Assembly (NCBI GenBank): GCA_003254905.1
Contig: QANU01108797.1
Coordinates: 84,722-148,721 of the forward strand
Direction: 5' to 3'
DNA length: 64,000 nucleotides
DNA from: Nissolia schottii
Taxonomy: Eukaryota > Streptophyta > Magnoliopsida > Fabales > Fabaceae
Shown here: positions 47,501 through 59,189 of the stretch, in pieces
Numbering within the stretch: position 1 is the stretch's first letter
How the letters are laid out: the number at the start of each line of letters is the position of its first letter
Position numbers and translations under genes: made by a program
Notes under the pieces: generated by a model
Databases searched by the model: none
Told to the model about the DNA's origin: nothing
The model's input: only the letters and a program-made list of their open reading frames with translations

Positions 47501-50500
47501 TCACATTTCGACTTCTCACCAGCTTCTTATCAACCGAATCTAAAACCTATAGCTAAGCTCATCTTAACCATATCCAATAAAGATGCATTGCCTACTCTTC
47601 ACGCCAAACTTAAACCTCTCATCCTTTGAAACATGAATAAATGTTTTACTCCAAAATAAACTCTCAAGTGATAATAATAGACATCTTTGTCAAACTAAAC
47701 CTGATCTGGAACATCATTATCCAAAGCAACTGCAAAACTCAGATTTATCACATGCACTGCTACATACAGTGCTTCTCGCCAAAAAGATTTAGATAGCTTA
47801 ATTAGCTTCAACGAGCATAAACCTAACTCTCTCAATAAAAGTCATGTTCATCCTCCTCGCCAAACCATTTAGCTGAGGTATTTTGAGAGATCCCTTTTTA
47901 TGCATGATACCTTGTTTGCAATACTAATCAAATGACCCATAATACTTACCACTACTATTAGTACAGATGCATTTAAGCTTCTAGCATGTTTGTCTCTCAA
48001 CCAAAGTTTGGAATTCTACAAACTCCAACAATTGGTTCTTTGTCTTCAAAGCATAGGCTCAAAGCTTCCTTCACTTATCATCAATAAATGTCAAAAAAAT
48101 AAAGAGAATCACCAAAAGACTTTTCCTTTGAAAGTCCACAAATATCAAAGTGCACCAACTCTAAGAAATCTAGTTTCCTTAAAGGAGGATGTTTCTATGT
48201 ATTACAGTGAGCAATGAGAACGTTTTTCTAAATTTGCACCTTTTTTGTTTTGCTTCTATTGTTACATCTTTCATTTCCCCTCGTGGTGTTGCAGTGATTC
48301 TTCTCCTCTTTAGTTAGGTTAGATCTTTCCAACACAAGGTCTGTTGCATTTCTGATCTGTTGAGTAAGTCAGGGCAGTCACCTGGCTAGTCCATCGATTT
48401 ACTGGTTGATCTGGTCAATCCAATTTTAATAACACTACCCCCTTCCCTTGTCTTAGCTTTAAAAAAAAAATTAAAAAAACCTTTATGAATAGTACATAAA
48501 ATTAAAACCATTAGATAATAATCATCATTATAAATAAATAATATTTAGAATATCTCATGATTAATTTATATCTGATTTAGTTTGATATTAGATTAGTTTT
48601 ATCAATATGTTTTGATTTTATACTTGGCCTATAAATAGGCTTATCTCCTTCTACATTATAGAAATTACTCAATTATCTTTCTTTGCTTCTTATTATTTTC
48701 TCTACTGAGTCATTGATCTTAACATAGTATTAAATTCATGACACCCAACTTGAACCTTATTTCTAATGTGAAATTTGCTTGTCTCCGTACAACCTCTTTT
48801 TTGTTTCTGTATGTATTCGTTCATCCCTATTTTGCTTCTACATGTCTCCATTCATCCGTCGCCGTTGTCGTTACCTCCATGTAGTCCCCATTATGATTGC
48901 CTATGTGAATTCTACATTGCCTTTCCTACCTCCATATAGACTCAGACTCGTTGCCACTCGTTGTCTTTCTCGCCTTCATTGTTATGATCTTTCTTGCCTT
49001 CGCGCAGGCCAGACTTGTTGACTAAGTGTTAGAAATAAATAAATATTAGAATATCTCGTGATTGAATTATATCTGATTTAGTTTGATATTAGATTAGTTT
49101 TATCATTATGTTTTGATTTTCTTCTTGGCCTATAAACAAGCTTATCTCTTTGTATATTAAAATCACATCCATCAATACATAAATTATTGAGTTATCTTTC
49201 TTTGGCTCTTATTATTTTCTCCACTCTATTATGAATCTTAACTATACATGTCATGACACCCAACTTAAATCCTATTTCTAACTGTACATGTCTCCATACA
49301 ACACCTTTTTTACCTCTGCATGTCTCTATTCATTTGTGACCCCGTTGTTGCTGCCGTCATGTAGTCTACGTTGCCTTTCCTACCTCCGTACAAACTTAGA
49401 CTTGTTGCCACTTGTTGCCTTGCCAGCCTCCTGCGGATAGACTCGTCTTTCCTACATCCATATGAAGTAACACTCATTGCATTTCCTTCCTCCATGCACA
49501 AGTTACCGCTTTTGCCTCCCTGACAATATCCGTTTAATTCTGACAAGCTTAAAGTTTAATGAATTTTACCTTGAGGAAGAGTGTTGGAAATAAATAAATG
49601 TTTAAAATATCTCGTGATTGCTTTATATCTAATTTAGTTTGATATTTAATTAATTTTATCATTATATTTTAATTTTATTCTGAACTAGACTTACCTATTT
49701 TATGTTAAAATCACATTCATCAATACAAAAATTACTCAATTTTTCTTTGCCTCCTATTGTTTTATATGATGGATTAGATGCTCAAAATGGCCATTAGATC
49801 TTACATAAATGGTCAAGATTAAAAGTTATGAAAATGTCACATGACCACATAAAAAGTCACATGACATTTATGTTTTAATCCTGATAATCTTTATTATTCA
49901 TTTAAAATCAAATAGTCAATTCCTCTCACTCTCATATATCTATTAAGCCTTAAAAAATTACATCTTCTTGAATATACACATTCATATAAAGATACTGTAT
50001 AAATCTAAAATTATATGAACATATGGATAAATTAAATAACAAGAATAGAATCAATCAAATTTAACTCATTATTCTGCTTCTCAACCCAAGGTCAACTGAT
50101 CAGTGGAGATTATACTAGTAATAATATTATCATTGAATTTTCATAATATAATATATGTATTGAAGTGAATTCATACATTTTGTCTGCTCTTTGTTTCATA
50201 GGGATGACGCCGACCTCCTTGAAGAAGTTGTCAAACTGGTGAAGAAAAAATCAAAACTTATGCGCCAAGTTCACTCAAGAGGACTTCTTGGAATAGCTAA
50301 ACCAGTTGCACATCTAGAATCATTGTTGCGCCAAGAGTCAGAAAATGTTCGCATAATTGGAATTTGGGGTATGGGTGGTATTGGTAAGACAACTATCGCA
50401 GAAGAAGTATTTAACCGGCTGCGTTCCGAATTCGAAGGTGGTGTTTTTCTTGAAAATGTAAGGGAAGAATCACAGAGGCATGGAATAATTTCTTTAAAGA

Positions 50501-51370
50501 ATAAGCTTTTCTCTAAACTACTAGAGGAAGAAGATCTGAAAATCGACACACGAAATGGATTGCCGGAGTATGTTGTGAAAAGGCTTGGTCGTATGAAGGT
50601 TCTCATTGTTCTGGACGATGTTAATGAAGCAGAGCAGCTAGATGTTCTAATTGGAACCCATGAATGGTTTGGATCAGGAAGCAGAATCATGGTAACTTCT
50701 AGAGACAGACAACTGCTTGCCAAAGAAGCTGATCATATACACAACGTTAAGCCATTAGACTTTGATGAAGCACTTGAGCTTTTCGAATTGATCGCCTTCA
50801 AACAAAATCATCGTGAAAGTATAGAGTTCAGTGAGCAATCAAAGACGGCGGTCAAATACGCCAAGGGCAATCCATTAGTTCTTAAAGTTTTGGGTCAACT
50901 CCTTCGTGGAAAAGATAAAAAAAAAAGGGAAAGCAGATTTGAGAAAATTGGGAAAATGCCACATGAAGAGATTCTCCATGTAATGGGATTGAGTTATGAT
51001 GATTTGGATCGTCACCAGAGAACTATGTTTTTGGACATTGCATGTTTTTTCGATGGAATGAATTTGAAAGTGAACTACTTAGAAAGTTTGTTGAAAGATG
51101 GTGCTTATCCGGTGGCTGCTGGGTTAGAAAGGCTTCAAGATATTGCTCTCATAACTATTTCTGAAGAGAATGTGGTAACAATGCATGACTTTATACAAGA
51201 AATGGCTTGGGAGATTGTACGCCGAGAATCTGATTTAGACCCTCGAAACCATAGACGAAGATCGGATCCTAACGACATTTATCAAGTATTGAAAAATGAC
51301 CAGGTAAAACCCAAACTTATATTATGGATAACATATGAGGAGTAAAATACACACACACACACATATATAT

Positions 51371-51418
<48 letters not shown>

Positions 51419-53864
51419 TTCTTTGTGGGAAATGTGGTTGTTAATTCATTTTTTCAACAATGCTGGCAGGGGACAGAAGCCATCAGAAGCATAACCTTCA
51501 ACTTTTCAGAAGCAACAGTTAAGGACATACAGTTAAGCTCACAAGTATTTTCTAAGATGAGCAAACTACGATTCCTAGATTTTTATGGAGAAAATCAACA
51601 CAGCTTACATTTTCCTGAAGGGCTTCAATCGTTGCCGAATGAACTACGATATCTTGGTTGGAAGCATTACCCTCTGATATCCTTACCAGAAAAATTTTCT
51701 GCAGAAAACCTTGTTATATTGGACTTGCCAAACAGTCGAGTGGAAAAACTTTGGCATGGAATTCGGGTAAATTTATGTCTACATCTTTTTTTTCCCCCTT
51801 CCTTTGGCACCCCTAACGGGGTTGGGGAGAAGGAAAAGTGAGAACATATAAAGATCAAACCCTTGACCCATTCCTCATCACCCTCTAATCACAATTTTTA
51901 GCAATTTGCCTAACACATGTAAAGTTATCTAAGCACAATCCAAAAATATCCAAGAACTTAAAACACTTGAAATAAAACTAGAACCAATTCTTACTTTATC
52001 CAACCTAAATAACAACATTTAGTCAAATATCTAGTCGTTCTAATACCAACGCAGTCTCATGGGTTCCAGTCTTTAGTTCATGATGAAACTCACATATATA
52101 TTGTCAAAATAGGGAGATAGATTCGTAGTAAGTACCAAGAATGTAATTGTATATTGCATTATAATTTTGACATAAACGATATGTATCAAATAAATTTATT
52201 TATACAGTTAAGAGCAACTTAGATATTTCGCATATCCGGTAGCGAGGGGAAAGTAACTCACGCCCCACCACATTGACATCCCTACTCGTGTATATCATTG
52301 TGCTTATTGTTATTTTTGTATGAGATGTTCATTTTTGTTTTAGTTTTTTGCTTTCAAGTCAAACTCATCGAGAAATACAAAATTTATTACTTCGTTGATG
52401 ATATCTTTGTTTTGTTTGTTTATTTGTTTGTTGCAGCATATTGCGAATTTGGAGGTCCTTAAACTCCCCTTTTCCTTTCAATTGAGAGAGTTGCCAAACT
52501 TATCAAATGCCAAAAATCTAGAGGTAATCGATCTCAGATCTTGTACACGGTTGACTCGTGTACACCCATCTGTTTTCTCTCTCGAGAAGCTTGAGACATT
52601 GGATCTAAGTGGGTGCACTTCCCTTACCAGCCTTCGAAGCAATACTCATTTAAAATCCCTTCATTCTCTCACCCTTAGTCACTGCAAAAGATTAAAGGAA
52701 TTCTCAGTGACATCAGAGAATATGACAAAGCTGGATTTACAGAACACGTCCATTCAAGCATTGCCCTCATCTATTGGACATCTAGCCAAACTCGAAGAGC
52801 TGCGTCTGGCAAACTCTGATATTAAGAGCATCCCTGCAAGCATCAAGCATCTCACAAGGTTGAAACATCTAGACTTGAGAGGCTGCAAGAACCTTCAGAC
52901 TCTGCCCGAGCTTCCCTTGTCCGTTGAAACGCTAAATGCAGATAACTGCACATCACTGAAGGCAGTAGCGTTCCCTTCAACAGTTAACGAACAACTTAAG
53001 GAAAACAAGACAAGGGTCGTGTTCTGGAACTGCTTGAAGTTGGATCAACGGTTTCTCAAGGCTATTGGGTTGAACGTTTGCATCAACATAGTGAAATTCG
53101 CACACCAATACCTGTCTGCACCAGAACGCGATGATTATGTTGAAGATACTAGTGAAGACTATGTTGCTGAAGCATCTTTCGTGTATCCAGGGAGCAGTGT
53201 TCCACGCTGGTTCAAGTATAATACAGCAACGACAACCACAGATATTTACCTAACTATGGACCTCTCTTCTGTTCCACATGCCCCTGATTTGGGATTCCTT
53301 CTGTGCTTCATCGTTCCCAGTGTCCCATCAGAGGGTTTTAGGTTGATATTTACAATCAGCGATGATGATGATGAAGAAGAAGGTGGTCAAGGGATCAACA
53401 GTGTCAAGGTGTACATGGAGAGATCCCGCAGTGGAATTGCATCTGACCATGTGTGCCTACTGTATGACCAACGATGTACTACCTTCCTGAATAATAGAGC
53501 TAAGACCCGGCAGCAAAGGTTTAAAATCAAGGTTTCGGCGGAGTCACTATCAATGACATCAGAGTCTGTACCAGTGTTGTTAAAAGGGTTTGGGGTCCAT
53601 CCAATCTACCCAACACCATCAGAATATGACATCTTCACTCAACAAATGAACATTGTGGGCGAATATTATACCAACCCAACTCCAATTCCATTTGGCGATT
53701 TGGTAATAGATTGGATGACAGGGTGGTTGATGACATTGAATCATGTCCATTTTTACCTACTGGTTTTTTTCCCGTTACTGATAGCATATCGCTGGATAAG
53801 AATAATGTCACACATGAACAAGTGGAAAAATGAGGAGGCTGCTGAAGGCCGCAAGGAAGTTTAG
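41563..53864 (+). CDS. TIR-NBS-LRR (TNL) disease resistance protein
   Basis: Four exons in phase: 41563-42362, 50202-51303, 51470-51766, 52437-53864; 1208 residues from the first ATG. TIR: HDVFISFRGLDIRQGF, SLVIFSRDFARSRWCLDEL, IVIPVFYHVDPSDVR. NB-ARC: P-loop GMGGIGKTT, kinase 2 VLIVLDDV, RNBS-B GSGSRIMVTSRD, GNPLVLK in place of GLPLAL, RNBS-D FLDIACFF, MHD box TMHDFIQEMAWEIV. LRRs start in exon 3 and fill the first half of exon 4; a post-LRR C-JID (FVYPGSSVPRWF) follows. TNLs sense pathogen effectors and signal through TIR NADase activity with EDS1. Oddities: hydrophobic segments before the TIR (FLLALLVSFQV, YYFAFVCVVLASKFI) and at the C-terminus (FYLLVFFPLLIAY). Starts at 41758 or 41857 would shorten the N-terminus; 41857 would give a typical TNL. 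Intron 1 is 7.8 kb and full of transposons. Confidence 0.93.
42500..43214. repeat. Repetitive part of TNL intron 1 with (TG)n and (AT)n
   Basis: (TG)10 at about 42622-42642, (AT)n at about 42704-42727, and repeated GGGCTAG-rich phrases at 42940-43010 that mirror GAGCTAGCCCCC at 42603. Probably a further transposon remnant; not classified. Confidence 0.4.
43505..44300. mobile_element. Non-autonomous hAT element nested in the copia RNase H
   Basis: Inverted ends TAGGGACGACAA (left) and TTGTCATCCCTA (right), GC-rich CCCGC/GCGGG subterminal runs and an 8-bp target duplication TAGACAAC/TAGACCAC (43497-43504, 44301-44308; 7 of 8 match). Removing it rejoins the copia RNase H reading. No transposase inside. 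Confidence 0.85.
45014..46752. mobile_element. Unclassified insertion in copia RT
   Basis: Copia RT similarity stops at 45013 (YKKF side) and resumes at 46753 (LKQAP side), so about 1.7 kb was inserted. The left end reads GGGTATGTTTGGGGGAGCC; TTTGG-like words and GGACCAAATTG occur near both ends of 45014-46150. A Ser/Pro-rich frame at 45244-45579 is likely noncoding. 46380-46570 is T/A homopolymer-rich. More than one element may be involved. Confidence 0.6.
48533..49770. repeat. Three tandem ~500-bp LTR-like repeats in TNL intron 1
   Basis: ATAAATAAATATTAGAATATCTC-type blocks start at about 48533, 49035 and 49586, followed each time by GATTTAGTTTGATATTAGATTAG, a CTTGGCCTATAAA stretch and, in the first two, TCTCCGTACAAC and a cysteine-rich frame. 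Copies 2 and 3 start TGTTAGAAATAAATAA / TGTTGGAAATAAATAA, like copia LTR starts. Copy 3 is truncated. Confidence 0.75.
49771..50201. other. End of TNL intron 1
   Basis: AT-rich intron sequence ending in the acceptor TTTGTTTCATAG. No other feature seen. Confidence 0.6.
51345..51412. repeat. (CA)n and (GA)n microsatellites in TNL intron 2
   Basis: An ACACACAC run at 51347-51362 is followed by about 20 GA units at 51373-51412, just inside the 166-bp intron 2. Useful as a length marker; not coding. Confidence 0.95.
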
Positions 53865-55267
53865 TGAGAAACAATGCAATCAGGGAATGAGCGATGGTCT
53901 TCGAAAGAGAATCCCCAACTCTACACCGCAGGACGGCATTGTTAAAATAAGTGATGCAATTGGTGAGTCCTCTTCTTCGAGATTTCGAGTGAGTGTGTCA
54001 CTTGCTGTTCTCAGGTGAGGTGCTACTTCAAGGATTTAAACCAGTGCTTGCACCTTAATTAGCTTCGGAATGAGTTGTCAATTAATTTCTAAGCTTACTT
54101 CCACTGCAATTTTTCTTTTTGTACTCTTGAGTTCTGTAGTTGAGATTTTGGTGTTGTTCCATTGCTTCAATTGCTACAAGTATGTATGGTTTACTTGTTA
54201 TATCCATTGTTCTGAAACCGCTGCTACAAGGTTCCCTTTTGGCCATAGACTCACTAAGGCAGTTTTTAAATTGCTGGTAGAAGCTACCCTTTTGGCAACA
54301 TTTGATAAGCTTCTCATGATTGAATTTGAACATATACAGAATTTCAGAGGATTTTAATTATTGTAAATAAGTATATACCTGGCTATAACCATAATTCCAC
54401 TATAGCTTACACTTACACATATCACATTAATCATTATCTGTTGGTCCAGTCCATTGAACAAGACACTAGTTAGGTTTTCAAGTCCTACTACTCCACATGG
54501 AATAAGCAGCATGGAAAGATTCTAAAGCCAAGATATTTATGCTGAATAAATACCAATTCCTAGTAGCACAAACAGGTGTAGGAATTTAGGAATAAATGAT
54601 GTTCAAACAAATGAGGCTAATAAAAACTGCTTAGCAGTTGGCATTTACAACTCAATACTGCACACAAGTTGCGACATTCTTAACTAACATAAAACATAGA
54701 CACCACCTTTACAAGCATTGCGCATAATGAAAAAATAGTTGCATAAAGAAAGATTTTACGGGAAAAACATTAAAACAAGAAGTAGCTACACCAAATCATG
54801 TCAGGCAATATTGTCAAAATACAAGGATAGTAGTAATATATACCAATACCAATGTTAATGTATTAGAAAGTAAGCTGTACCTCATTAATCCTACATATCC
54901 GCAAAGTAAAGGCAAAGCAGCTTTGTGACGACTGCTCATTCATCTGCGTTCTTCCTACTGACCTGGAAAAACTGATGCCACTAAATGAAATTGAAGACCA
55001 CGAACACGTGCATTCTTGCTCTGTAGCACACATTTATCAAGAAACTTCATTCAAGTCATATCTTCACAATAAAAGAAAATAAGCATTTTGAAGGTTTCAA
55101 GCAAAACCTCACCTGCTTGGTACATCTTGTTTGCAGGAGAGAGGAAATCCACTTCAGAGGCTCTGGCCAATGAATGATATATGTTTCGAGAAAGTTATCT
55201 TCCTCAGTAATTCATATGTAACAAATGACTTGATGCATATCTTCCAAGTGAACCATTGTAATATATA
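53865..55267. other. TNL 3' UTR and intergenic
   Basis: Sequence directly after the stop, including a GAGATTTCGAGTGAGTGTG stretch, may be 3' UTR or an untranslated last exon. No gene recognised from 54360 to 55267. Confidence 0.5.
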
Positions 55268-57739
55268 CTTCCTCCGTCCCAAATTAATTGTTGGTTTTAC
55301 TTTTTGTTCATCCATTAATCAATGTATCTGGATTTTGGATGCAATTATATTCAGGTATATTGATTTATGAATAAACAAAAAAAAAAGTAAACCCTACAAT
55401 TTGATGGTTTTGTATGGCTTAGAGAAGGGGGTTGAATCTAAGCAAAGTTTTTCGCTTTAAAAAAATTAACATTTTTTTGAAAGTTGTCCCCTAAAAGTTT
55501 AGGAGATATCTCCTTGTATTCAGGGAGACAAATTTTTTAAAAAAACCAAAATTTCGAAAACGAAAACAGATTTTCTTTTAAATAATAGGAAATGTAAATA
55601 GTGGAGAGAAGAAGAAAAACACGCAATATTTATACTGGTTCAATTCCTAGTCAAGAATCTATGTCCAGTTCTTCAAATAACCAATTTTCTCAAATAACTA
55701 ATTTTCTCACCAAACAATAAAATACCAAAATACCAAATCAAAGGATTGAAAATAAAACATTCAAAATATGAGAGGTTTGTAGGTGGAGCTCTTGAGGATG
55801 TATTTCAATGGTGGTCTTTTTCTCTCATTTTTCTCTTATGTCTTGTGTGTCTTTACAATGGTGAAGACACTTCCATTTATACTCGATCCTTAGCATATTC
55901 TTCAAGCTTGAGATCATCTCCTTCGTTTTTGTCATTCTTCAATGATTCTCTCTTTCTTCCTTCTTTTGATTTCAATCCGCTCAGCTCCTTCCAATTTTCG
56001 CTGATGCTCGTTTAATAAGACTTTTACACATGTGCTTCAATTTGGTCCTTTTGACCGTTGCAAGAAGAACGTGTTTCTTACTTCATCTTCCATGAATTTT
56101 GCTTTCCAATTTCTTGCATCCATCACGTTTTTTTTTAGCTCCCCTTTTTACGTGATTTGATCTTTCTTTTAGCCATAAAAATTGCTTTCCTTTTTGTTCT
56201 ATTCTTTTTGCCTCACCTATAGCTATATCATAGTCTTTTTAATGTAGGAAAGTTTCTTGAAAGAAAGCTGTTCTTGATAGCTTAATTTCATACTTTTCCC
56301 AAATTTTCTCTTTTGTTGCTATTTCAATGTCAATCATTCATTTTGTTTCTCTTTCTTCTTTTTGAGAAATTTCAGCTTGTCATCATTATAAGTACATTTC
56401 TCTTTTTTCCATTTCCTTGAATTATGTTGATACCTTCTTTTCTTTTCGTCAAATATGGCCGTCTCTATTTTGTAGCAAGTTTCTTCCTTTTCTCATATTT
56501 CCTTTATTAAAATATTGTTTCCTTTGGCAGCTTACATTTCCTTTTCCAATGTAGTTTTGGTCTTGTCAAGTCATGTTGTTCTCTTTCTTCAATTTTTTAG
56601 CAGCATATATTGGCATATATGTTTCCTCATTTCTACACATTTTCCTTTCCTATTCTTGCAGCACCATCACGTAACTTCACAAGTTTTCTTTCCAAATGTG
56701 GTGCTGGTCTTGTCAAGTCATGTTTGCTGATTTTTCCAGCAACATATTTATATATATGTTTCCTCATTTGCTGCACGGTTTTCCTTTCTAGCACCATCAT
56801 ATTTCCTTTTTGACTATGTAATTATGGCTTCCTTCCCTTTTGTTTGTGCTCAATAGACTTGCCAATTTCTTTCTCAATTTGAGAACTATACGTTGGGCCC
56901 CTTCACTTTTATAGTCTGTGTTAGCTTCAAATATTTGACCATGGATTTTGGGCACAACAACCATATTTTCCCTTTTTTGTACTAAAGAAAATCTTGAAAT
57001 ATTATGGACCTAACTTTTCCCGAAACAGTTTAATATACACATTAAAATGTTCACATAGTGTTTATCATCAAATAGTTTCAAATTCTAACTCAACAATCTC
57101 CCCCTTGATTACAAACATTCAAGGAAACTTTAGAAGGGGTTTTAGATATACCTCTTCTAGCAGATTTGCTCCCCCTTAGTGTAAGCCCCCCTTAATCGTA
57201 GCTTTCCTATGTATCCAGGATCTTTGACTTCTTATCAATCAATTTTGACAAAAGTATCTTATTCTAGAGTTTCTGTTTAAGCCTCAAGTTTCTCCTGACT
57301 TCTTATTTAAGAAAATCAAGATACTTGAATTCACTCATTGAGTGAATAATTGAAATTTAGCTCTTGTTGGTTTCTTCCCCTTTTATTTTTCTTTGTTCCA
57401 ATGAGAAAAATCTGATGGCTTCTTCTCTCAAATTTTGTTGGGTCAATCTATTGGGTTGCTTCATTTTTGCCTTTCTTTAACACGGGTTTGACCTTATAAA
57501 TTTGAGCATTCATGGACTCATTGTTGGACCATAATATATGGACTTTAGCTGCCTCTTCATTTTTGTCCACTTATATCAATCACCAAGTTTGGGCTGAGTT
57601 AGTTTCTAAACAAATTATGGATCTAAAACAATATTAATCCTGAAACACGAACACACACATTAAAAGGTTCATATCATGTTTGTCATCATATTTTAATTTT
57701 ACAAATTGAATCAACACAATTAATTTGGGGCGGAGGGAA
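55268..57739. mobile_element. Stowaway-like element split by an LTR-like insertion
   Basis: Left end CTTCCTCCGTCCCAAATTAA and right end (reverse complement TTCCCTCCGCCCCAAATTAA) match at 22 of 24 positions and are flanked by TA dinucleotides (55266-55267, 57740-57741), as in Stowaway/Tc1-mariner MITEs. Only about 150 bp belongs to this element; the rest is the insertion at about 55391-57710. Confidence 0.8.
55391..57710 (+). mobile_element. LTR-like unit, first copy
   Basis: It starts near TTTGATGGTTTTGTATGG, then GAAGGGGGTTGAATCTAAGC, and has the phrases TTTATACTGGTTC, CAATCTCCCCCTTGAT and TTTTGACCGTTG. It aligns with 62651-64000 over the whole overlap. This composition is common in legume copia-type LTRs. 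It is noncoding; the open frames inside (55746-56813) are T-rich leader-like sequence. Confidence 0.6.
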
Positions 57740-57741
57740 TA

Positions 57742-58594
57742 CTTAGGCTTCAATGTCCATGAAGACTTTATTCTTACGAATCCAATGGTGATGCAACATT
57801 TCTGAAGCGATACATACAAATTGTTGGGTTTGGGCTCCCTTTCTATGTGGTGAAAGACTAAATATTTGCAACTACTATTCTCACTTAAGAGTGGAGGAGG
57901 GGTCAGTTTTTTTGGAGAAGAGAGAGAGCTGAGAAGAGAAAAGGAAGAAGAGAAGAGAAAACGTTTTTTTTTTTTTGTCAGGGAAGCAGTTTTAGATCTA
58001 CCGTCACCCTTTCGTTCACCGTTGAATCGAGCTGAAATTTTGTCAGTAGGTTTGGAACACGTGGTGATTTAATCTGGACAGTGGGATCGTGAGAAGTTGC
58101 CCGAGCAGTGAGAAATTGGCCGCGCATAGCAGCAACAATTTTGGGGTTTCTAGTTTTCTCTTGTTCTCTATTTCATCATTCTTGTCTTGTTCTTTAGCTA
58201 ATTATTTAACACGATTTGTGCTGTAATTTGAAATTCTCTTGTACCCTTAATTTGATCATAGTGGAGCTTGATTAACTGGCTTGTGCCCGTGGCTTTTACT
58301 TCTCACATTGAGAAGGCTTTCCACGTTAAAATTTGTGTCTTCCTTTATGTGTTTTTGTAGTTGCCATTATTTTATTGCTCCTTATAGATTCTTACAAGTT
58401 AAGAAAATTATTATCCGTTGCATATTGCTCTGCTTAAATTGTCATTTTATTGAGTTGAATTTCCCATTACAAATAACATCATCTTCACCTTTCAATAATT
58501 TCAAGCAACAGTTCGATTTAAAGAGCAGAAATCCCTCAATATTTTATCAAATCTCTACGGTATCAATAAATAATACTTACCGGAAGAGGCAAAA
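57742..58594. other. Intergenic, no gene recognised
   Basis: Contains a GAGAAGAGAAA-rich purine tract (57917-57965) and a UTR-like stretch at 58000-58200 (CGAGCTGAAATTTTGTCAGT, TTTGGGGTTTCTAG) that resembles leader sequence of retroelements. Not resolved. Confidence 0.4.
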
Positions 58595-59095
58595 AATACT
58601 TATTGCAACCTTCGCCGGCGTCCCCTCTCCGGCGATCCAGACAACGTCATTCTACCACAAGACAGGCCGAAGGTTCGACCTCGCCTCGAATTGCTTCTGA
58701 GAGAGCCACCGATCTGGTCTAGAAGCTCGACGCCGCGTCGATCTCCGACGCCGGAGAGCGAAAGCTGCTGCAGATACTAAACCAAGGACGGTCCCGAACC
58801 TCGTGGTTTCGCTCCTAAAACGGAGCAAGACCTTTGCTCTTCGGCTCTTGCATCCACCGCATAGAGCTCGCGAAGCAGTGCAGGGAGTTCGGGAAGCGCG
58901 CTGTCGAAGAAGCGGCGAAGAGGAAAACGAAAACGGTTTCGACGAGGCGTTGGAGGTATGCGAGAAGGGATGGGGTGCGACGCGGGTTGAGGTGAAAGCG
59001 ATATTGAGAAAAAAAAAATCAAAAAAAGAAAAGTGGTAATCCCTTTTAACCAAAGCCGCTTCAAATTGAACAAAGACCGCGACGACATAAAGCAA
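58595..59095 (+). pseudogene. GC-rich gene-like segment, unrecognised
   Basis: A 500-bp island of high GC content in AT-rich surroundings. One plus-strand frame gives RIASERATDLV-stop-KLDAASISDAGERKLLQIL, later frames EEENENGFDEALEVCEK and KQCREFGKRAVEEAAKRKT. Stops and frame changes separate them. It looks like an old retrocopy or captured exon of a host gene, but I do not recognise the family. A purely transposon-derived origin is possible. Confidence 0.35.
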
Positions 59096-59189
59096 TCGCG
59101 CCTTGACCCCTAATGGAAGTTGTCAGCATAACCGCGGGTAACATTCCGTTTTCTCGTAGGAAACAACGTGAGAATATACTTTTGAAAAA

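Larger units (their letters stand above)
43215..48245 (-). mobile_element. Ty1/copia pol remnant in TNL intron 1
   Basis: Read on the minus strand from 48245: integrase pieces (DFLELVHFDICGLSKEKSFG, LNGLARRMN-like), the post-integrase block (FIHVSKDERFKFGVKSRQCI), RT (TSLNLEIEHMDVKT, then after an interruption FVKQFTGDDFIIVLLSIDDL) and RNase H (SREVCVVCDSQSAICMGKN, VLDAKLLELEKVLTDENF). There are many stops and frameshifts. Two later insertions break it: one between RT motifs (45014-46752) and a hAT element inside RNase H (43505-44300). It is antisense to the TNL gene and nonfunctional. Confidence 0.9.

Noticed and set aside
41857..50201. TIR exon and NB-ARC exon as two separate genes
   Set aside because: Splice sites fit, phase is kept and the joined sequence matches the normal TIR-to-NB-ARC linker, so one gene is simpler; the long intron still warrants transcript evidence.
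55746..56813. Hydrophobic plus-strand frames as membrane proteins
   Set aside because: T-rich noncoding sequence in the LTR-like unit; the second copy does not preserve the frames.
58652..59095. Minus-strand 147-codon Arg/Ser-rich frame
   Set aside because: Antisense of the GC-rich island; the plus strand gives the more protein-like patterns and neither is intact.
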